In this document: positions 9,442 to 21,978 of the stretch, one piece after another
Position numbering within the stretch: the stretch's first letter is position 1
How the letters are laid out: the number at the start of each line of letters is the position of its first letter
Source of the DNA: Cadophora sp. MPI-SDFR-AT-0126
Lineage: Eukaryota > Ascomycota > Leotiomycetes > Helotiales > Ploettnerulaceae
Reading direction: 5' to 3'
Assembly: GCA_020747065.1 (NCBI GenBank)
Contig: JAGMVK010000006.1
Coordinates: 1,612,001-1,676,000 of the forward strand
DNA: 64,000 bases
The notes under the pieces: generated by a model
Seen by the model: the letters and a program-made list of their open reading frames with translations, nothing else
Told to the model about the DNA's origin: nothing
The model's database searches: none
Position numbers and translations under genes: made by a program

Positions 9442-11449
9442 ATTGTGGTATGGTTTTGATGTGTTCTTGTTGTTGACGGAAGAGAGATGTTCGCGCAAGT
9501 TGATGACGCACCGAAACGGGCGAAAGTAAACAAACCTCAGCAAAATATTTTGACCCACACAATTGTTCACAACGCAATCAGAACAGCGGTAATTGGAATT
9601 TTTTTATAAGAAAAAACCGCCAATGCCTACAAGTAGGATAGATTCATTAACTCACTGTAATTATGTTTTCTGCATTAATAAACAAAGCATTCTCTGGTTT
9701 GATCGCAGCGGCAAGAGATTCTGATATTACTGTCGGTTCAATACCGAATATAAGCCAAGAATCAAACGTAAATATCATGTATATGCATATCAAGCTTGAT
9801 GGTGTGGAAAATCTGTGTTTCTTCTAAGAGGGGGTGGGAGGTACTAGACTATATACTGCCTCCCGAAACGCCACCGAATCACCCCCGTAAGTGGTCCTAC
9901 CCCCTATTCTAGCTAAGACATGCTTTGGATAGGCCTGCGGACCAACAATTACGATGACTTCATTTTAGATCTTTGATAACAAGCATATCGCCAGCGAATG
10001 AACATAGATAAGTCGCAGTACCCAATGGCCTATAACTTATATCATTGGGATCAAAAGTAAACTGGCTCTTCCTACTGAAGTATCTACCGCGCCACAATGC
10101 GGCTTCGAAGCGAGCGAGCGAGCGACAGCAACACAAAAAAGCTGAACCGCGGACAGAAATTCTTGTGTGCGGAACAAGAGCCAAAAAAATTAGAAAAAAA
10201 GTTTGTTTTGTTTTTGTGTCTGAGAATAATCTTCTCTGAACAACCGACCTCGCTATGGGAACTAGAGGCTCAACCTGGCAGAGTAGGACTTCCAAGCTCA
10301 GAGAAGATTATTCTCTGTGATAATTCTGTGAAGTTTAACCATTTCAAGAGTTGTTAGGGAGGAAGGACTTACTTGGTGTTTGTGCGCGCTGAGGCGACGC
10401 ATTTCAAGTGTTGGATGTAAAGAATAGCACTATTTCGCAATATATCCACACGGCGACCATCCTCGCTTTACTATCAGAGGATGCTGGGCTGCAAACCCGT
10501 CCAGACCTGAACATTCACTATCAGTGCAGGCACGTCAAAAAAGCTCATACGGTATGCTCGGAATTATATTGCTCAAGAAACTGTCTCTAGATAATGATAG
10601 TAGTGACCAGTTGGAGCAGGTTCCAAGAGCAAGGGGCGGCATCAAAAGTCATCACATCAGTACCACGCGTCCCTTGCTACACTTTGCGCTTGAAACGCTG
10701 CTGTCAATCGGCTTTTACACATTCGTTTTTCAAAAATGGGAAACTAGGGTCGAGAACCTGAGGTGTTCATTTCATCAGTCTTGCTTTTGAAGTCCCTCGA
10801 GCGCATCACCACGGAGAGTTAATTCCTTGGTTTCGTGGCCAAGGGGGTTACGAGACACAGGCAATCGCTGCTCATGCCGAATTCTTTTTATCATGTCGTA
10901 TTATGGGTATGTGACTTGTTGATGCTAGATTTTACGAGAGGTCCCTTGATGCGACAGAGGACTGAAACGGGGCACCAGCAACAGCCAAGAGTTAAGCGAA
11001 AGTAAACACTACAGTGAAATTTCTTAGAGCTCGACATCTCCACCATGAACACCTCTTCCTAGTATAACGTAATGTGAAAGGTTAATTTTGGAAACTTCTA
11101 TCAAGTAAGTAAGTATGTTTTGATTTGAAAGTCTGGCTGATCTAATCGACATATTGCCGAGATCCTCACATGTAGATGTCCTGTCCACCCATCTATCCTC
11201 CGTGTGTCTCCCGATAACTAATGTCTTTGTGTATGTGCAAGTAACCTCTTGTTACCTAAGTGTGTAATGTTGAAGTATCGATAAAAGATGCCCGAAGCAT
11301 GTTGCGTAGCTCAGATTGCAACCCGCTAAATTTCCACCCGTAACGAAATTTTGTAGTGCGTGTGAATAATGAAATCAACGCAGAGAGCAAGAGAGGAAAG
11401 AAACATATCGTACGCGCTATGCAAAGCCCTGTCCTTACACCTCAAAGTT
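9442..11449. other. Intergenic region with a hairpin repeat, no gene supported
   Basis: About 2 kb without a supported gene. It holds a (GAGC)n-like short tandem stretch near 10107-10122 (AGCGAGCGAGCGAGCG) and a perfect inverted repeat described separately. Open frames here, including one of 111 codons on the - strand, have no recognisable features. Confidence 0.55.
10222..10315. repeat. Perfect 18-bp inverted repeat with 58-nt loop
   Basis: Arms GAGAATAATCTTCTCTGA at 10222-10239 and its exact reverse complement at 10298-10315. The pair could form a long hairpin in RNA or be the terminal repeats of a tiny non-autonomous element. The loop has no tRNA boxes that I can recognise. Confidence 0.75.
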
Positions 11450-12566
11450 CTAGTCGGAATCAATCTCGATGTCGGTTTCTTCCTCTGAATAGTAACCTAT
11501 TTCCGGAAGGTTGTTGGTGTGATGCTTGCAAGTTGGAGAGTGAGCTGAGTTTCCCTCATCCATAATTCGCTCCCATGAAGCCAAGCACACATAGCAGAAC
11601 TCATAGCCGAACCTATTGCCTTTACTCAAATATCAGCTGATAGCAGTATGAGAAAAGGGTGCGAAGATCTCTCACATGACATGTGATCACAACCACCTTT
11701 CTTTTGAATGCGAGCCCCGCAGGTAGGATTAGCGCAGGTTTTGGCAGCTAGCTTCTCGACGATGAACTTTTCTGAGGCTGCCTCTTGCTCCATTCTCTCT
11801 TTTCTTTCTATGTCGTACTCGCTACAAGTCTGCTCTGGATGCCATGGCATTTTGTGAGTAAAGCAGGTCTTGAAGCCACACTCATTGCAAGTCATAATTG
11901 GTTGAGCATCTCCGCCATCATGAATCTGACCTGAGCCGCACCCAGGACCAAGACACATCGTGAGCTCTGTCATTGCTGATTTTGCAGAATTATCATCATA
12001 CCTGGATATTCAATCAGCAAGCTGGCTTCTCAAGACTCAGACAAATATGCGTAATACTTCTTGAATGCCTTCTTGGAAGCCCATTCCTTGACCACGTCAT
12101 ACGGCAGTGTCTCGGCACACTCTGGGCACTCAATCTTGTCCCAAGCAACTCCCATAATCTGAGTATTGACATTCTGAGTAATGCAGTCAGCGCAGACTGT
12201 TGGCTCGTGATCGCACATCGAAGTGACGCAGGAGAAGTGGTGCTCGGAGAAGCTACCAGTGCAGACACAACACTCAACCCCATAGTACTTTAACTGGGAA
12301 ACATCGAGCTGGTCCTTCAGGCCTTTGACTGAGCGATCCGCAGATAGCCAATTCTTGACTATCTCAACTTCTTGATCAGGTCGTTTAGCTTCAAGCTCAT
12401 CGAGGAGCTCGAGAAGTCGATCTTTGTTGGCTCCCCTATATTCCGCCTTGTTGTAGTAATATTGGGTGACATGACGCATCTTCTTTGCTCGATGCTGGGA
12501 GCATCGTAATCCGAATACGGTTCTAGGGAACTGTGCATACTTTTTGCGGATGCGAGTGGACGCCAT
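11450..12566 (-). CDS. RBR-type (RING1-IBR-RING2) E3 ubiquitin ligase
   Basis: Exons 12566..12043, 12001..11676, 11619..11450 (339 aa, in frame). RBR ligases take ubiquitin from an E2 onto a RING2 cysteine and pass it to the substrate. RING1: CCVC...CDHEPTVCADC...CPEC at about residues 98-150. IBR: CLGPGCGSGQIHDGG...CNECGFKTCFTH. RING2: CANPTCGARIQKKGGCDHMSC...FCYVCLASW. By analogy with HHARI and parkin the catalytic Cys is Cys284 in HMSC, and its codon is split T|GC by intron 2. The N-terminal 95 residues are basic and charged, without a recognised domain. The C-terminus is short and acidic (EEETDIEIDSD). Intron 1 is only 41 nt (GTCTGA...CCAG). It belongs to the large fungal IBR finger family; the substrate is unknown. 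Confidence 0.88.
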
Positions 12567-14686
12567 GGTTTCTTTGGCGGGGTAGTGAATGCTTCCGAGA
12601 GAAAGATGTTGACGAAGTTTGTAGTGTGAGGAACAAAACCGAAATGAGATTGAGGTGATGATCGTTTTGCAAGGTGAAGGATTTGCTAGTTCGAGCTGAT
12701 ACTGGAAGATGAGCTAAAGTAGATGTTGGGAATGAAGGACGTTGTGGCGTTGTATCAATTTAAAAACTGACTTCGCTGGCTGGAGTTGAGCGGAGCTGAG
12801 GAGTTCGTGGTTGGACGTACGAGAAGGCAAGGATGAAATGCAGCGCAGTGAGCTATAGGAGTTACTCTATTTTCGTCTGGATGGCAAGAAGCAATGTTAA
12901 GAGCAGATCCCAGGCAGCAGAGAAATAAGACTTAGATGTGTAGAAGAAATCAAACATTCGTAGGAAAACCAAAGAATGTCTACTCGGTATTTCAGATGTG
13001 CAAAATACCATAGCCGTGACCAAGTCACTAAAGTCTTACTCTTGCCGTTATCAGGAAAGAGCCATGATATTCAAAAAATCGTTTATTATTAGTCGAGCGA
13101 TTTAGCTCAGATGAAGTCCATTCGAGGGTCTTTGCTAGATATAAATCATATTCAGTCTGAGGCCTTGCATCTTTCATTTGTGATTGACCAACCAGCAAGT
13201 TCTCATGCATATTAGCAACACCATGGCCTTGGTCAATTAACACGTTCCTTCACCATCAAAACGCAGTCTCATCTTTGGGAAATCACTATCCCGGCACTTT
13301 TTCTACATAGTCGGGCATCAGTTCTCGAAATGAAAACGGCCGAATCCTCGCATAAAAGTAGCAGAACTCTCTGCCACAAAGACCTATCGACAACATCAGC
13401 TTTGGCTTCAGACCTGAGAGTGTAAAACGGAGGTTACATTTTATGTGACCGCATTCGTACACTTCAATTTCGAGAATTGGAGTCCCGTGTTTTGGGTACG
13501 TTGTACGGAATTCTATCACGTATGCTCATGTTACTACTACCTCTGTCATTCGAGCTACAATTCGAGCTGCAGATGAAAGCTCGTCTCTTGTGGAGTAATC
13601 TTCTAAGATTTCTACACCTGCCTGCTTCTACTGTAGAAGATATTCGCAGTTTTGCCACCTAGGGTACAGTTCTAACTGGTGTTGGCTTCAAAACTTATCG
13701 TAAGCACTGTTACATCTCCAAAGCGCAGCAATGTGTCGCTCAGTTTAAGACTCTCCATGGCGGTTAGCCATCACGAATGCAGCCATATCAGAATCCAATC
13801 ATCCTCTGAACTTGAAAGTCCTACTTCACCAGGTTGCAGCGTTTGGTTCCCAAAGCAAGGTCGGTCGTACAGGGCCTTCATCAACCTGATTTGTGTTGTT
13901 CAACATTTTCTTACATCCTTTTCTTGCCTTTATTCTTTCTCAATTTTTTTTTTTTTTTTTGGCATCTTTTGGGCTGGCTTCTGTAATTCGTAATTTAGTG
14001 GGGCTTTGTTTATTTGGCCCACTTGTTCGGCAAGACATGAACGAGCGCTTCTCGCCTCACCACTACTGAAGCCACACTTGTGATATATTTGGTCCCATAG
14101 GTGTCCACAGAAACTAATAAGCGTAATATGACAAGTCCAACTTGGAAGTGGCAATGGAAAGTCTTTGATTGTCATCAATACAACACGTGACTTTCTGTTG
14201 GGCCATAATCGTGGACCGAACTGTCGGCTTGACTCAGCGGCCCAAGAGCTGTGTTCAAACGACACGATATCCTCGCGGAACCCCACTTTCTTTTATCATG
14301 TCCACAAAAAATGCTGTCCGCGCGCAGGGCAATGGACTTGTACGTTCAGGAGGTTTAGACAGTCTACATCACTTGCTGCAGAGAATTTTTCATTGATATC
14401 TATGTTTCAGATGCCAGCTCGTGGGACTGGAGAAATGCCAGTACATTTGTCCCGCCATCCGGCCGATGCCAATCATGCTATCCATTCCGAGAGAATCAAG
14501 TATCTCTGGATTCTGCCGTGTCTAGTTCAGGAAGACCACATTACATTATCATGTTATTTCGCCTTGCACTTCCTCACAAACGGCCATGTCTCGGTTCCAA
14601 CATCAAGACCAAGTGCGTTTACTCGCAGCCTGTGATACATTAGCTTTTGAAATGGTATTTATTCCAAAGCTGGGGTATCTTACGAC
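12567..14686. other. Intergenic region, no gene supported
   Basis: About 2.1 kb with only short unrelated open frames. There is a 16-18 nt T homopolymer near 13944-13961. Nothing with domain or splice support was seen. Confidence 0.55.
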
Positions 14687-17600
14687 TTACGGCTGCTGAA
14701 TACGCGTCTCAAAAGCACGCGGTACAGCCACGGCAGGAACAGCGGGCTTCATGGACTTCTGGTTACCCGAAGGAGCGCTGACCAACGGTCCCATGACAAT
14801 TGGTGGAAGGCGCTCTGCATCCAGACTCATGACTGGAGACTTGGTAAGAGGTGGCCATTCCTTGTCGTTGACCGGAGGCGATGGAGTCTTCGAGATGACA
14901 GAAGCTGGATCGGCAGAAACGGTGCTCGAAGTGGTGACCTTTAACTTTCCCTCGGCCATGGCTTCCAGAGGATACATGGTAGTTTGCGCCTGATTGGTAA
15001 CGGCTTTCGCAGAAACCAAGTCAGCCTTTCTCAAAGACTTGTTGCTGCCCATGGACGTGTTGCTGTCCTTCTTTGAGTGGCCCATTACGGTTGCTATATC
15101 CTTCTTGCCCTCTGTCTCAATTCCCTTAGAGGATGAGATCGAGTCCACATTGGTAATCTTTGCCTGCTCATTCACTGCACTGGCGGTTTGCTTCTGTCCG
15201 CGAGATTTATTGCCCTTCTTGGACTTGATCTTCTTGGTCCCAGCTCCTGCTGCGAGGCTAGGCATGTCGATTGCGCTTTGAGATTTGGTCATCTTCGAGG
15301 AGGGATCCTGAGAGTGCTTCCGGCCAGATCCAGCGCTGAAGGACGTATCTCGAGTCATTGGTGTAGACTCAAGTGGTGATAGGGTCAAATCCGAAGCGGC
15401 ATCAGTATTGAACGAGCCATCGCTCTTGGTCGAGTCACGGAGATTCTTGAGTTTGAAGCTGTTCTTCTGAAGACCGTTACAGGGAAGAGTCTGGCCAACA
15501 TCATTAACTGACGATTTTGATAAGTCGGTAGAAATTCGAAGTTTCCCAGCCTCCTTAAGATCAAAAGCTGAACTGGATTTGACTGGTGTGACGGCGGGGT
15601 GTAGGTCGGGTAGAGCTATAGCTGCGTTAGCAGTGTGAAAATATGTGACAGGAGAGGGACGACCTACGTGTCCTGCTTCGATCCCTTCTGATGCTTGTAG
15701 TTGCCCTTCTTATTGCTTACATTTCTTCTTGGCGAAAATTTCTCCCTATTTTCCTGCGCTACTGCCTTCTTGTTCGGCGAGATATTCTCCTTCGAATTAT
15801 TTAGGATTTGGGTTATACCTTGCTGGTGCATCCCAACCGAGCCATTGACCGTCTTGCTAAGATTATGAGTATTCTCAATGCTTCTCAGAGGCATGTGTGA
15901 CATGCGCTCCAATGCTGAATGATGTTGAACCACCTCGGTAATTGCAGATCGCAGCTGATCATCAAAAGGACCGGGAGCAGAGTTCGGATTCTGAATGAGA
16001 GATGGACGCCTAGTATTCATACCGGTATGGTAGCCATTTGAAGAGTTGCGGAACGAAGGACGTCTGGAGCGAGGCTCGAAGTCTCTTGACAAGTTGTACT
16101 GCCCATTGCGGTAATTTTGGCTTGCATTACTGCCTGCTCGCGGCCGATCCAAATTAGCTGGCAACCCTGTGCTCAACTTGTGGCCAGAAGGCAAAACTGC
16201 TTGATTGTAGCGGAGGATAGCACGCTGTACTGAGCCGCTCTCAACGAATCTATAGGTCTGTCAGCGTTTTTTCTTATCCTAGGGCATGTTTACTTACGTG
16301 ACAAAGGCACGAGGTGCACCAAGAGCAAGGAAGTGGATGCTAATGACCTTGCCGCACCCCTCCATCAGTCCCTGCAGAAAGTGGTCGTAAAACATGGCCT
16401 CGTGGAAGCCTGATACATGCAATGTACGCACACTCTCGAAATCTCTGAGACCAGGTCTGTAATGGAGAGTTAGGGAACCGTTGGTATCATGGTGCTCCAT
16501 CCAGGGGAATTCGGGTGTGGTGTTGATTCTAGTGTCGTTGCTGTTTGGCTTGCGATTGCGGTTCGTTGGACTACTAGCAGACATTCTTGGATCCTGAGAA
16601 GCGGAAGAACCTGATGGACATCGTCGGGGTGTTGTCTGGTCTTCATATTGTGTTGGTGAGGTGGGCATAGTCTGAGTGTTGTGGAGTTTTCGCTCAAGAT
16701 TCAAGGGAGAGATGACCTGACGATTTCCGCTGCCTACGCGCTTTGCAGAGTAGAAGGGAATGACCGATCCTGGGTCGGAAACAACGAGATTTGTAGTGGA
16801 TATGTGAGCTGTATTCCGAGGTGACATCCGACGTACATAGATCGGCTCCTTTGATGGGGTGTTTCCAGATGAACGACCTCCTCCAATTTCCGTTGAAAAA
16901 TCCCGACTGCTACCCTGCGAATAATTATAGGAGAAATCTCGACCACGAGCATTCTGGGAGGTGTTCGAGAATCCTCGTTGACGCATCGAGCCATTGATAT
17001 TATAAGCTTCGTTGGCATATCCTTGGGTTCGTTGGCCATTGGGAGTGATCTGGCGTCGAGTATCGGCGACACTACTATAACCTTGATATTGGCGACCTGA
17101 GGATATTAGCTCGAAAAGTGTAAAGTGCAGAATGAGGATGTTTACCTTGTTGTCCTTGCATAGAACCGCGGCGTGCAAGTCGCTGGTCATTTGCTGCTTG
17201 GGCCGGCATCATGGCAACGGAATTCTGATGGACTCGGTGTGCTTGTGGCATATTTTGAGGGGCCATTGGCGCAACCATTGGAGTTCCAACGAGTGGTTTT
17301 CCAGGTACTGGAGCAGCATGAACTTCCTGCGAGTGCATTTGATGACCATGATATAGAAACGGTGAATTGGACTCTGTTGGTGCGCGTGATTCTCGACCCA
17401 AGCGTTCCATGTAGCACTGTCTGTGGTAATTCAGCCCTTGATCCAGAATAATAATCTCAGCCTCGGTCATGCCAATCAGTTCGGTGCGGTCAGCTTTGTT
17501 GAAGAGCGTAGTCAATTTCTCAACATTGAGGTTGTTCTTGGTAACATCGCCGTGCGAGAAAACCCAATTACAAGCAAAGATATCAATCTCCACACGTTGG

Positions 17601-18305
17601 TCAAGGGTAACCTGAGCGAGCTCATACTGTAGTTTGTTATTCTTGGCTGTAATGAGTTAGATTGAGGTCGAGTTTTCAGAGTAACTGATACGGAATTGCT
17701 TGAATCAACTCAGACGTGATAAAGACCTCTGAATTCTTGAACTGCGGGCAGATGGATGATAGTACTTACTGCATAGAGCATGAATGACAAAGAAGCAGAA
17801 CTTGGCACCTTCAACCCAGAGATCATGGCCATCGAAGAAATGATGGAGCATGAACCAGTCATCGGGCACTTCGAAGATGCTCTGAGCTTCCGGAAAGTCC
17901 TCCCACAGCTGCTTCGATCTGACAGCCACATCGCCGAGGAAGTCGGTTCGAATGATAGTGGCAGGGTATGGCTGGACGAGTCCGCGCTTGGCACGAGTAC
18001 CATTCTTTGTAGAAAAGATAGCCGGAGCTTGGGGGAGGTAATTGTAGAATTCCAACTGTAATATGTCTGAGGGCGGGGATGACGATGACAAGTATGATTC
18101 TGATCGTGGAACTGCGAGAATGATTAGCTGTTGTGCTTGGAATCGTGGGAAATGTTGGAGACTTACCAAAGGGAACCGGAGGAGCGCGAAGCTGCTTCAG
18201 CGGAGAGGTGGTGAGAGGCACAAGTGATGGAGCGACAAAAGTCGGCGTGGTCTCGGGAATGGGCATAAGAGCGGTCGCGCTCTGGGTATTAGGATTGAAA
18301 GACAT
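14687..18305 (-). CDS. Large RRM-containing protein, function unknown
   Basis: Exons 18305..18167, 18111..17770, 17646..17146, 17096..16298, 16249..15668, then 15572..14687 (about 1,082 aa). The first five exons join cleanly. The last junction (GTAGGT at 15667, acceptor TCCAG before 15572) keeps frame, but the best branch site (GCTAAC near 15620) points to acceptors that would not, so it is provisional. The N-terminal half has a compact conserved-looking block (YNYLPQAP...LWEDFPEAQSIFEVPDDWFMLHHFFDGHDLWVEGAKFCFFVIHALC). An RRM-like fold spans about 549-620 (VRTLHVSGFHEAMFYDHFLQ...GAPRAFVTFVESGSVQRAI). The rest is low-complexity and Ser/Asn/Gln-rich; the C-terminus has NDKEWPPLTKSP. RNA binding is an inference from the RRM only. 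Confidence 0.75.
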
Positions 18306-19464
18306 CGCGAAACAGAGAGAATCGATGGCGAGTGCAACCAAACAAGTGTACAGAAGGAAATGAGACTTAAGAGGAAGAAAGCAGAGTATTGTATGCCGGT
18401 GTTGAGGAACGCAGATGGGGTTGGAAGGAGATGTTGATGGAAAAGAGAATTGAGGTCGAATAGAGATCGCGAGGAGTCGCTTTTATGGTGAGAGGGTGTG
18501 CTGGATGCTTGGGATGGATGCAAACCGCGCTAATGAACGGCTCTTTCCTTTGGAGTGAATCTCCTTCTTCTGCCAGTCAGCTACACGACCTCGCTTTCAA
18601 GATGCGACAGACAGCCAATTCATCAAAGGATCGGAAAGAGTAAGTGCAGCCTTCCCAAAACACTGGAAACGCTCCAAGAGTATTGTCTTAACATGCTGTT
18701 GGGCACCGTTTCAGAGATTCTCTTCTTGCTGCGAGAATATATCATGACATATAGCCGGTAGAGATAATCACCTCGACTCTAGCATTGGAACAAGACGTCG
18801 TTCGTTCCAGACCATCTAGACAGAGATCTGATTGCGTTCAAGCGGAATATCCCTCTTCACTGTGCAGAATCTTGATCGTGTTCGACTCTTTCACCGGCGC
18901 GCAGTTTCTGTGACAACGAGTATCATGCAACAAATTCAAGCTATGAGATTTCAGTGTGAGCACCATCAATGAAAAGGTATGCACACAACAAAGATTCTGT
19001 TATGTTGCAAACGCAATTCTGTATGCCATCCTTCTTGATCTGTAGAGGGTAAATTCCCTGTCAAAGGCCAGGGAATATTCTCAGCATTTACCTCCTAAGC
19101 AATGTGCCTTCCTTTCAATGTCAAAATGTACGCAGACACAAAAAGATTGCAGAATACGCCAGAGAAGAACATTGCCAAAACATTGCGGGACCAGATTCCA
19201 CGACGAGTGCATCTGCCAAAAAGCAGAGCAAGCACAAGTTCAAGATGGATTATGCAGTTGATCTGGAGTAGTGATCCTTAATTCCCAGAGACATTCAAAA
19301 GGATTACAACAAAGAATAAGAAAATATGCATTTACAAAACGAGATTCCTTCATTTACGGGTTTTTGCAGCCTTTGATGTTTGTTTGCTTTTCAAACCACC
19401 TCTGTACGCCATTTCATGTTGTAGGCACAATTACAAGGTATTGGTATCATCATCTCTTATCCCC
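18306..19464. other. Intergenic region
   Basis: About 1.1 kb between the RRM gene start and the 3' end of the Fmp46-like gene. No supported coding exon or RNA gene was seen; a pyrimidine-rich promoter stretch on the - strand lies just upstream of 18305. Confidence 0.5.
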
Positions 19465-20019
19465 TTACTTTGGTAGACTGTCGATCATCTTCAAGATCTC
19501 CGATTCGTTGGCTCCAGCCACAGCTCTTCCATTAGCCCAGTCCACCGTCTAGACATCATTAGCAGTATTCCAGATTATCCACTAGCAAGACATACGACAG
19601 GGGTCTGGAAGTTCTCCGAATTCTCTTTCAGCTTTCTCATAGCATCTGCCTCATCCCTCGCTCCTTTGATAATCGTGCTCGCCTTCTGGGCTCCAACATA
19701 TTCCAAGATGCTCTTGAGTTGATCCTGTGTAGGAGGCTCCTCGGTCACTTCGAGCTCGAACTCGGCACGAGTTGGCTTGCTTTGTGCAGAGTGGTCACTA
19801 GCTTGGTCCTCGGTGGCATGTTCGCTGGCATTGGCAGAAGCTTGCTTCAAGAGAGTGTTGACTCTAATGGAAGCTGGAGAGCTTGCCTTGTGGAAAAGGG
19901 TAATAACATCCTTGGTTTTGTGCTGGACACAACATAATATTAGCTCAAGTCTTTCCCCGACATGTTCCAAGTGTTACTTCAACATTGAATCAGGCTTGTT
20001 TACTCACAAATCTGAACAT
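19465..20019 (-). CDS. FMP46: Fmp46-like mitochondrial redox protein (DUF1687)
   Basis: Exons 20019..20008 (only MFRF), 19922..19596, 19548..19465 (140 aa, in frame). Thioredoxin-fold family found in fungal mitochondria and annotated as putative redox protein. Family signature ITLFHKASSPASIRV sits at residues 9-23 where thioredoxins have their CxxC, and no CxxC is present here. EFELEVTEEPPTQDQLKSILEYVG follows, then PVTVDWANGRAVAGANESEILKMI at the C-terminus, which is recovered only by splicing (GTATGT...TCTAG). Normal length for the family. The 12-nt first coding exon is typical of these short fungal genes. Biochemical role in the cell is not well established. Confidence 0.88.
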
Positions 20020-20324
20020 TTTGATGAATTGTGACTTCAATTGTTGTTGAGTGTTGATGGGATGTCGTCCAGCTCGGAAGAGCTTTGGATGAAGCTATGA
20101 CGTTAGCGGACAGCTTTAGAAGGCCCCTGCCGCTGATCCCTGTCCCCTCATTGCCAAGGCTTTTTAGCCGTTGCTACAGCAGAGACCTGACTTCGCGTAT
20201 GGAGGCGTAGAGAAATATTTGGACGTGTTGATCCAGCCCAGGCTACTGTGAATAGCGACAATCAATCTTCAGCCCTTGCATCCACATTCCTCCAACCTCT
20301 ACACATCCAATCTCAGTTGCTGCC
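20020..20324. promoter_or_regulatory. Divergent promoter between FMP46-like and NUP53 genes
   Basis: About 305 nt between divergent starts. No coding content, and no specific site recognised. Confidence 0.4.
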
Positions 20325-21732
20325 ATGCCACCCCTTATTCTGCACAACGTTCCAGACGATGAGCTGTATATCGGCGACGACGGCGTTACAAGACCTTATG
20401 CTGTGCTCTACCCCAGGTATGCGATCAACATCTGTGATGGCTCACCAAATCCCCACCTTCCCTGGCTTTTCCATCTCTAATGGCGATTGTTACAGTACCG
20501 ATGGCTCTCCTGCTGTATCGCGCGTGCGCAGAACAGTCCCCGAAACAGGCTCCTTCGGCAAGTCAACAAGAAGGTCGAGATCGAGGACCGGGACACCTGC
20601 GGCGAAGCGCGAAGACCCTACCCTAGCAGCTGCTGATGCGATCTTCTCCTCCTTTCTTGCCCAAAAAGCCTCTGAGAATATAGAATCGCCACAGCGCAAA
20701 CCCTCCCTCACGTCCTCGATATCCCAGCCAAACCTCGGCTCAGGCGCACTCGTACCAATCGATGGAAACGCAGGTTCTTCATCGCGTTTTACCAAAAAGG
20801 AGCCTCACAAAGAGCCGACAGAAGTGATATTACGTGGCTTCGACTCTACACATCAGTATGCGGTCATCAGAGACTATGAACGGTTGGCGGGTCGGATTTG
20901 CGAAGACTACCCAAGGGAGGCGCCCATCGAGCAACGACGCTTCAAGAGCGACCTCCGAGACCAAGCATCACTCAGACGGAAGCCATTGACAGCGGAGGAG
21001 AAGGCAAAGGCTCTCAAATTTGCAGGTGGCGAGCACTGGATCAAGGTTACCTTCGAATCAGCAGATGCGGCGGAAATAGCCATCGAGTCCTCACCACAAA
21101 CCATTATGGGCCATCTCATCTATGCAGAACTCTACCGCGGAGTGCCACCAACAGCAGATGAGCCGGTCCCTATCAATGGAGGAGGCTCGAGGACGCCCGG
21201 AGGAAGCAAATTTCAGGCGCAAAGCGTTGGCGTCAGTTCAGGCTTGAACATGCAATCAGCCAGACGGCCGTCTTCCACCCTTCCAAGATCCTTCACCACA
21301 CCAGCTATGCGAGAAGTCAGGCGCGGCGAAAGCTCACTCTCTCCACCGGGCTCCAACACCTCTTCACAAACGATGGATACCGGCACCGTTGCCTCGACCA
21401 TCTCCTCTGCCACAGTAACAGGGATCCGAACACAGCAGGAATCAGCCGACAACCAGCTCTACTGCCGAATAATTCCCACCGCCAAGCGCATTCAATTGCT
21501 TCCTGCTGAACAAGCTCTACCTGCCAAGATATCATGGCAGAGGAGATTTTTGACCATGATTCCCTTGATCGGCTGGCTGACTTCTGATATTTTTGGTACC
21601 GAGGTGCCCAGAGATGAGCAAGGAGAATTCGACAGCAAGAATGCGACTTGGTACTGGGTGTTCATGGCTTGGATTGACAGCTTGATAGGCGGATACCTTG
21701 GCATTGTTAAGGACAATGCTGCGTGGAACTGA
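20325..21732 (+). CDS. NUP53: Nucleoporin Nup53/Nup35 family
   Basis: Exons 20325..20416 and 20496..21732 (442 aa, in frame). Scaffold/linker nucleoporin of the inner ring that binds Nic96/Nup170 partners and the nuclear membrane. N-terminus [20 protein letters not shown] is joined by splicing to a Ser/Arg-rich disordered stretch. The Nup35-type RRM (MPPN domain) spans about 138-243: [27 protein letters not shown]...[36 protein letters not shown], with an unusually long charged insert between its first helix and third strand. The C-terminus ends in an aromatic amphipathic segment ([21 protein letters not shown]) expected to touch the membrane. The translated frame upstream of the chosen ATG is not used, because the spliced N-terminus fits better. 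Confidence 0.9.
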
Positions 21733-21978
21733 TGGAGAAGGCGGGATATACCATTCGATTGATGTTTGCAGCACGGCGTTTTCACGGAGGGTAAATACAT
21801 AGGACTTCAGTCAGAAATGTAACATCACGGTAGTTCTACGGAGAGCAATACTGAAGACGAGAACCACCCAATTCATGCCTGTTGTGGATCCAAAACAGTA
21901 AAATCTCTATTAAGTAGCATCGATGGTTTAATGCTTCTCGGGGTATTCTATGCACGCTCAATCAAACAACCAACTCAA

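Noticed and set aside
9960..10295. 111-codon frame on the - strand over the hairpin region
   Set aside because: No family features, overlaps the inverted repeat and a simple repeat, and low-complexity composition.
13679..13993. 104-codon + strand frame ending in a poly-T tract
   Set aside because: C-terminus is encoded by a homopolymer and nothing in it is recognisable.
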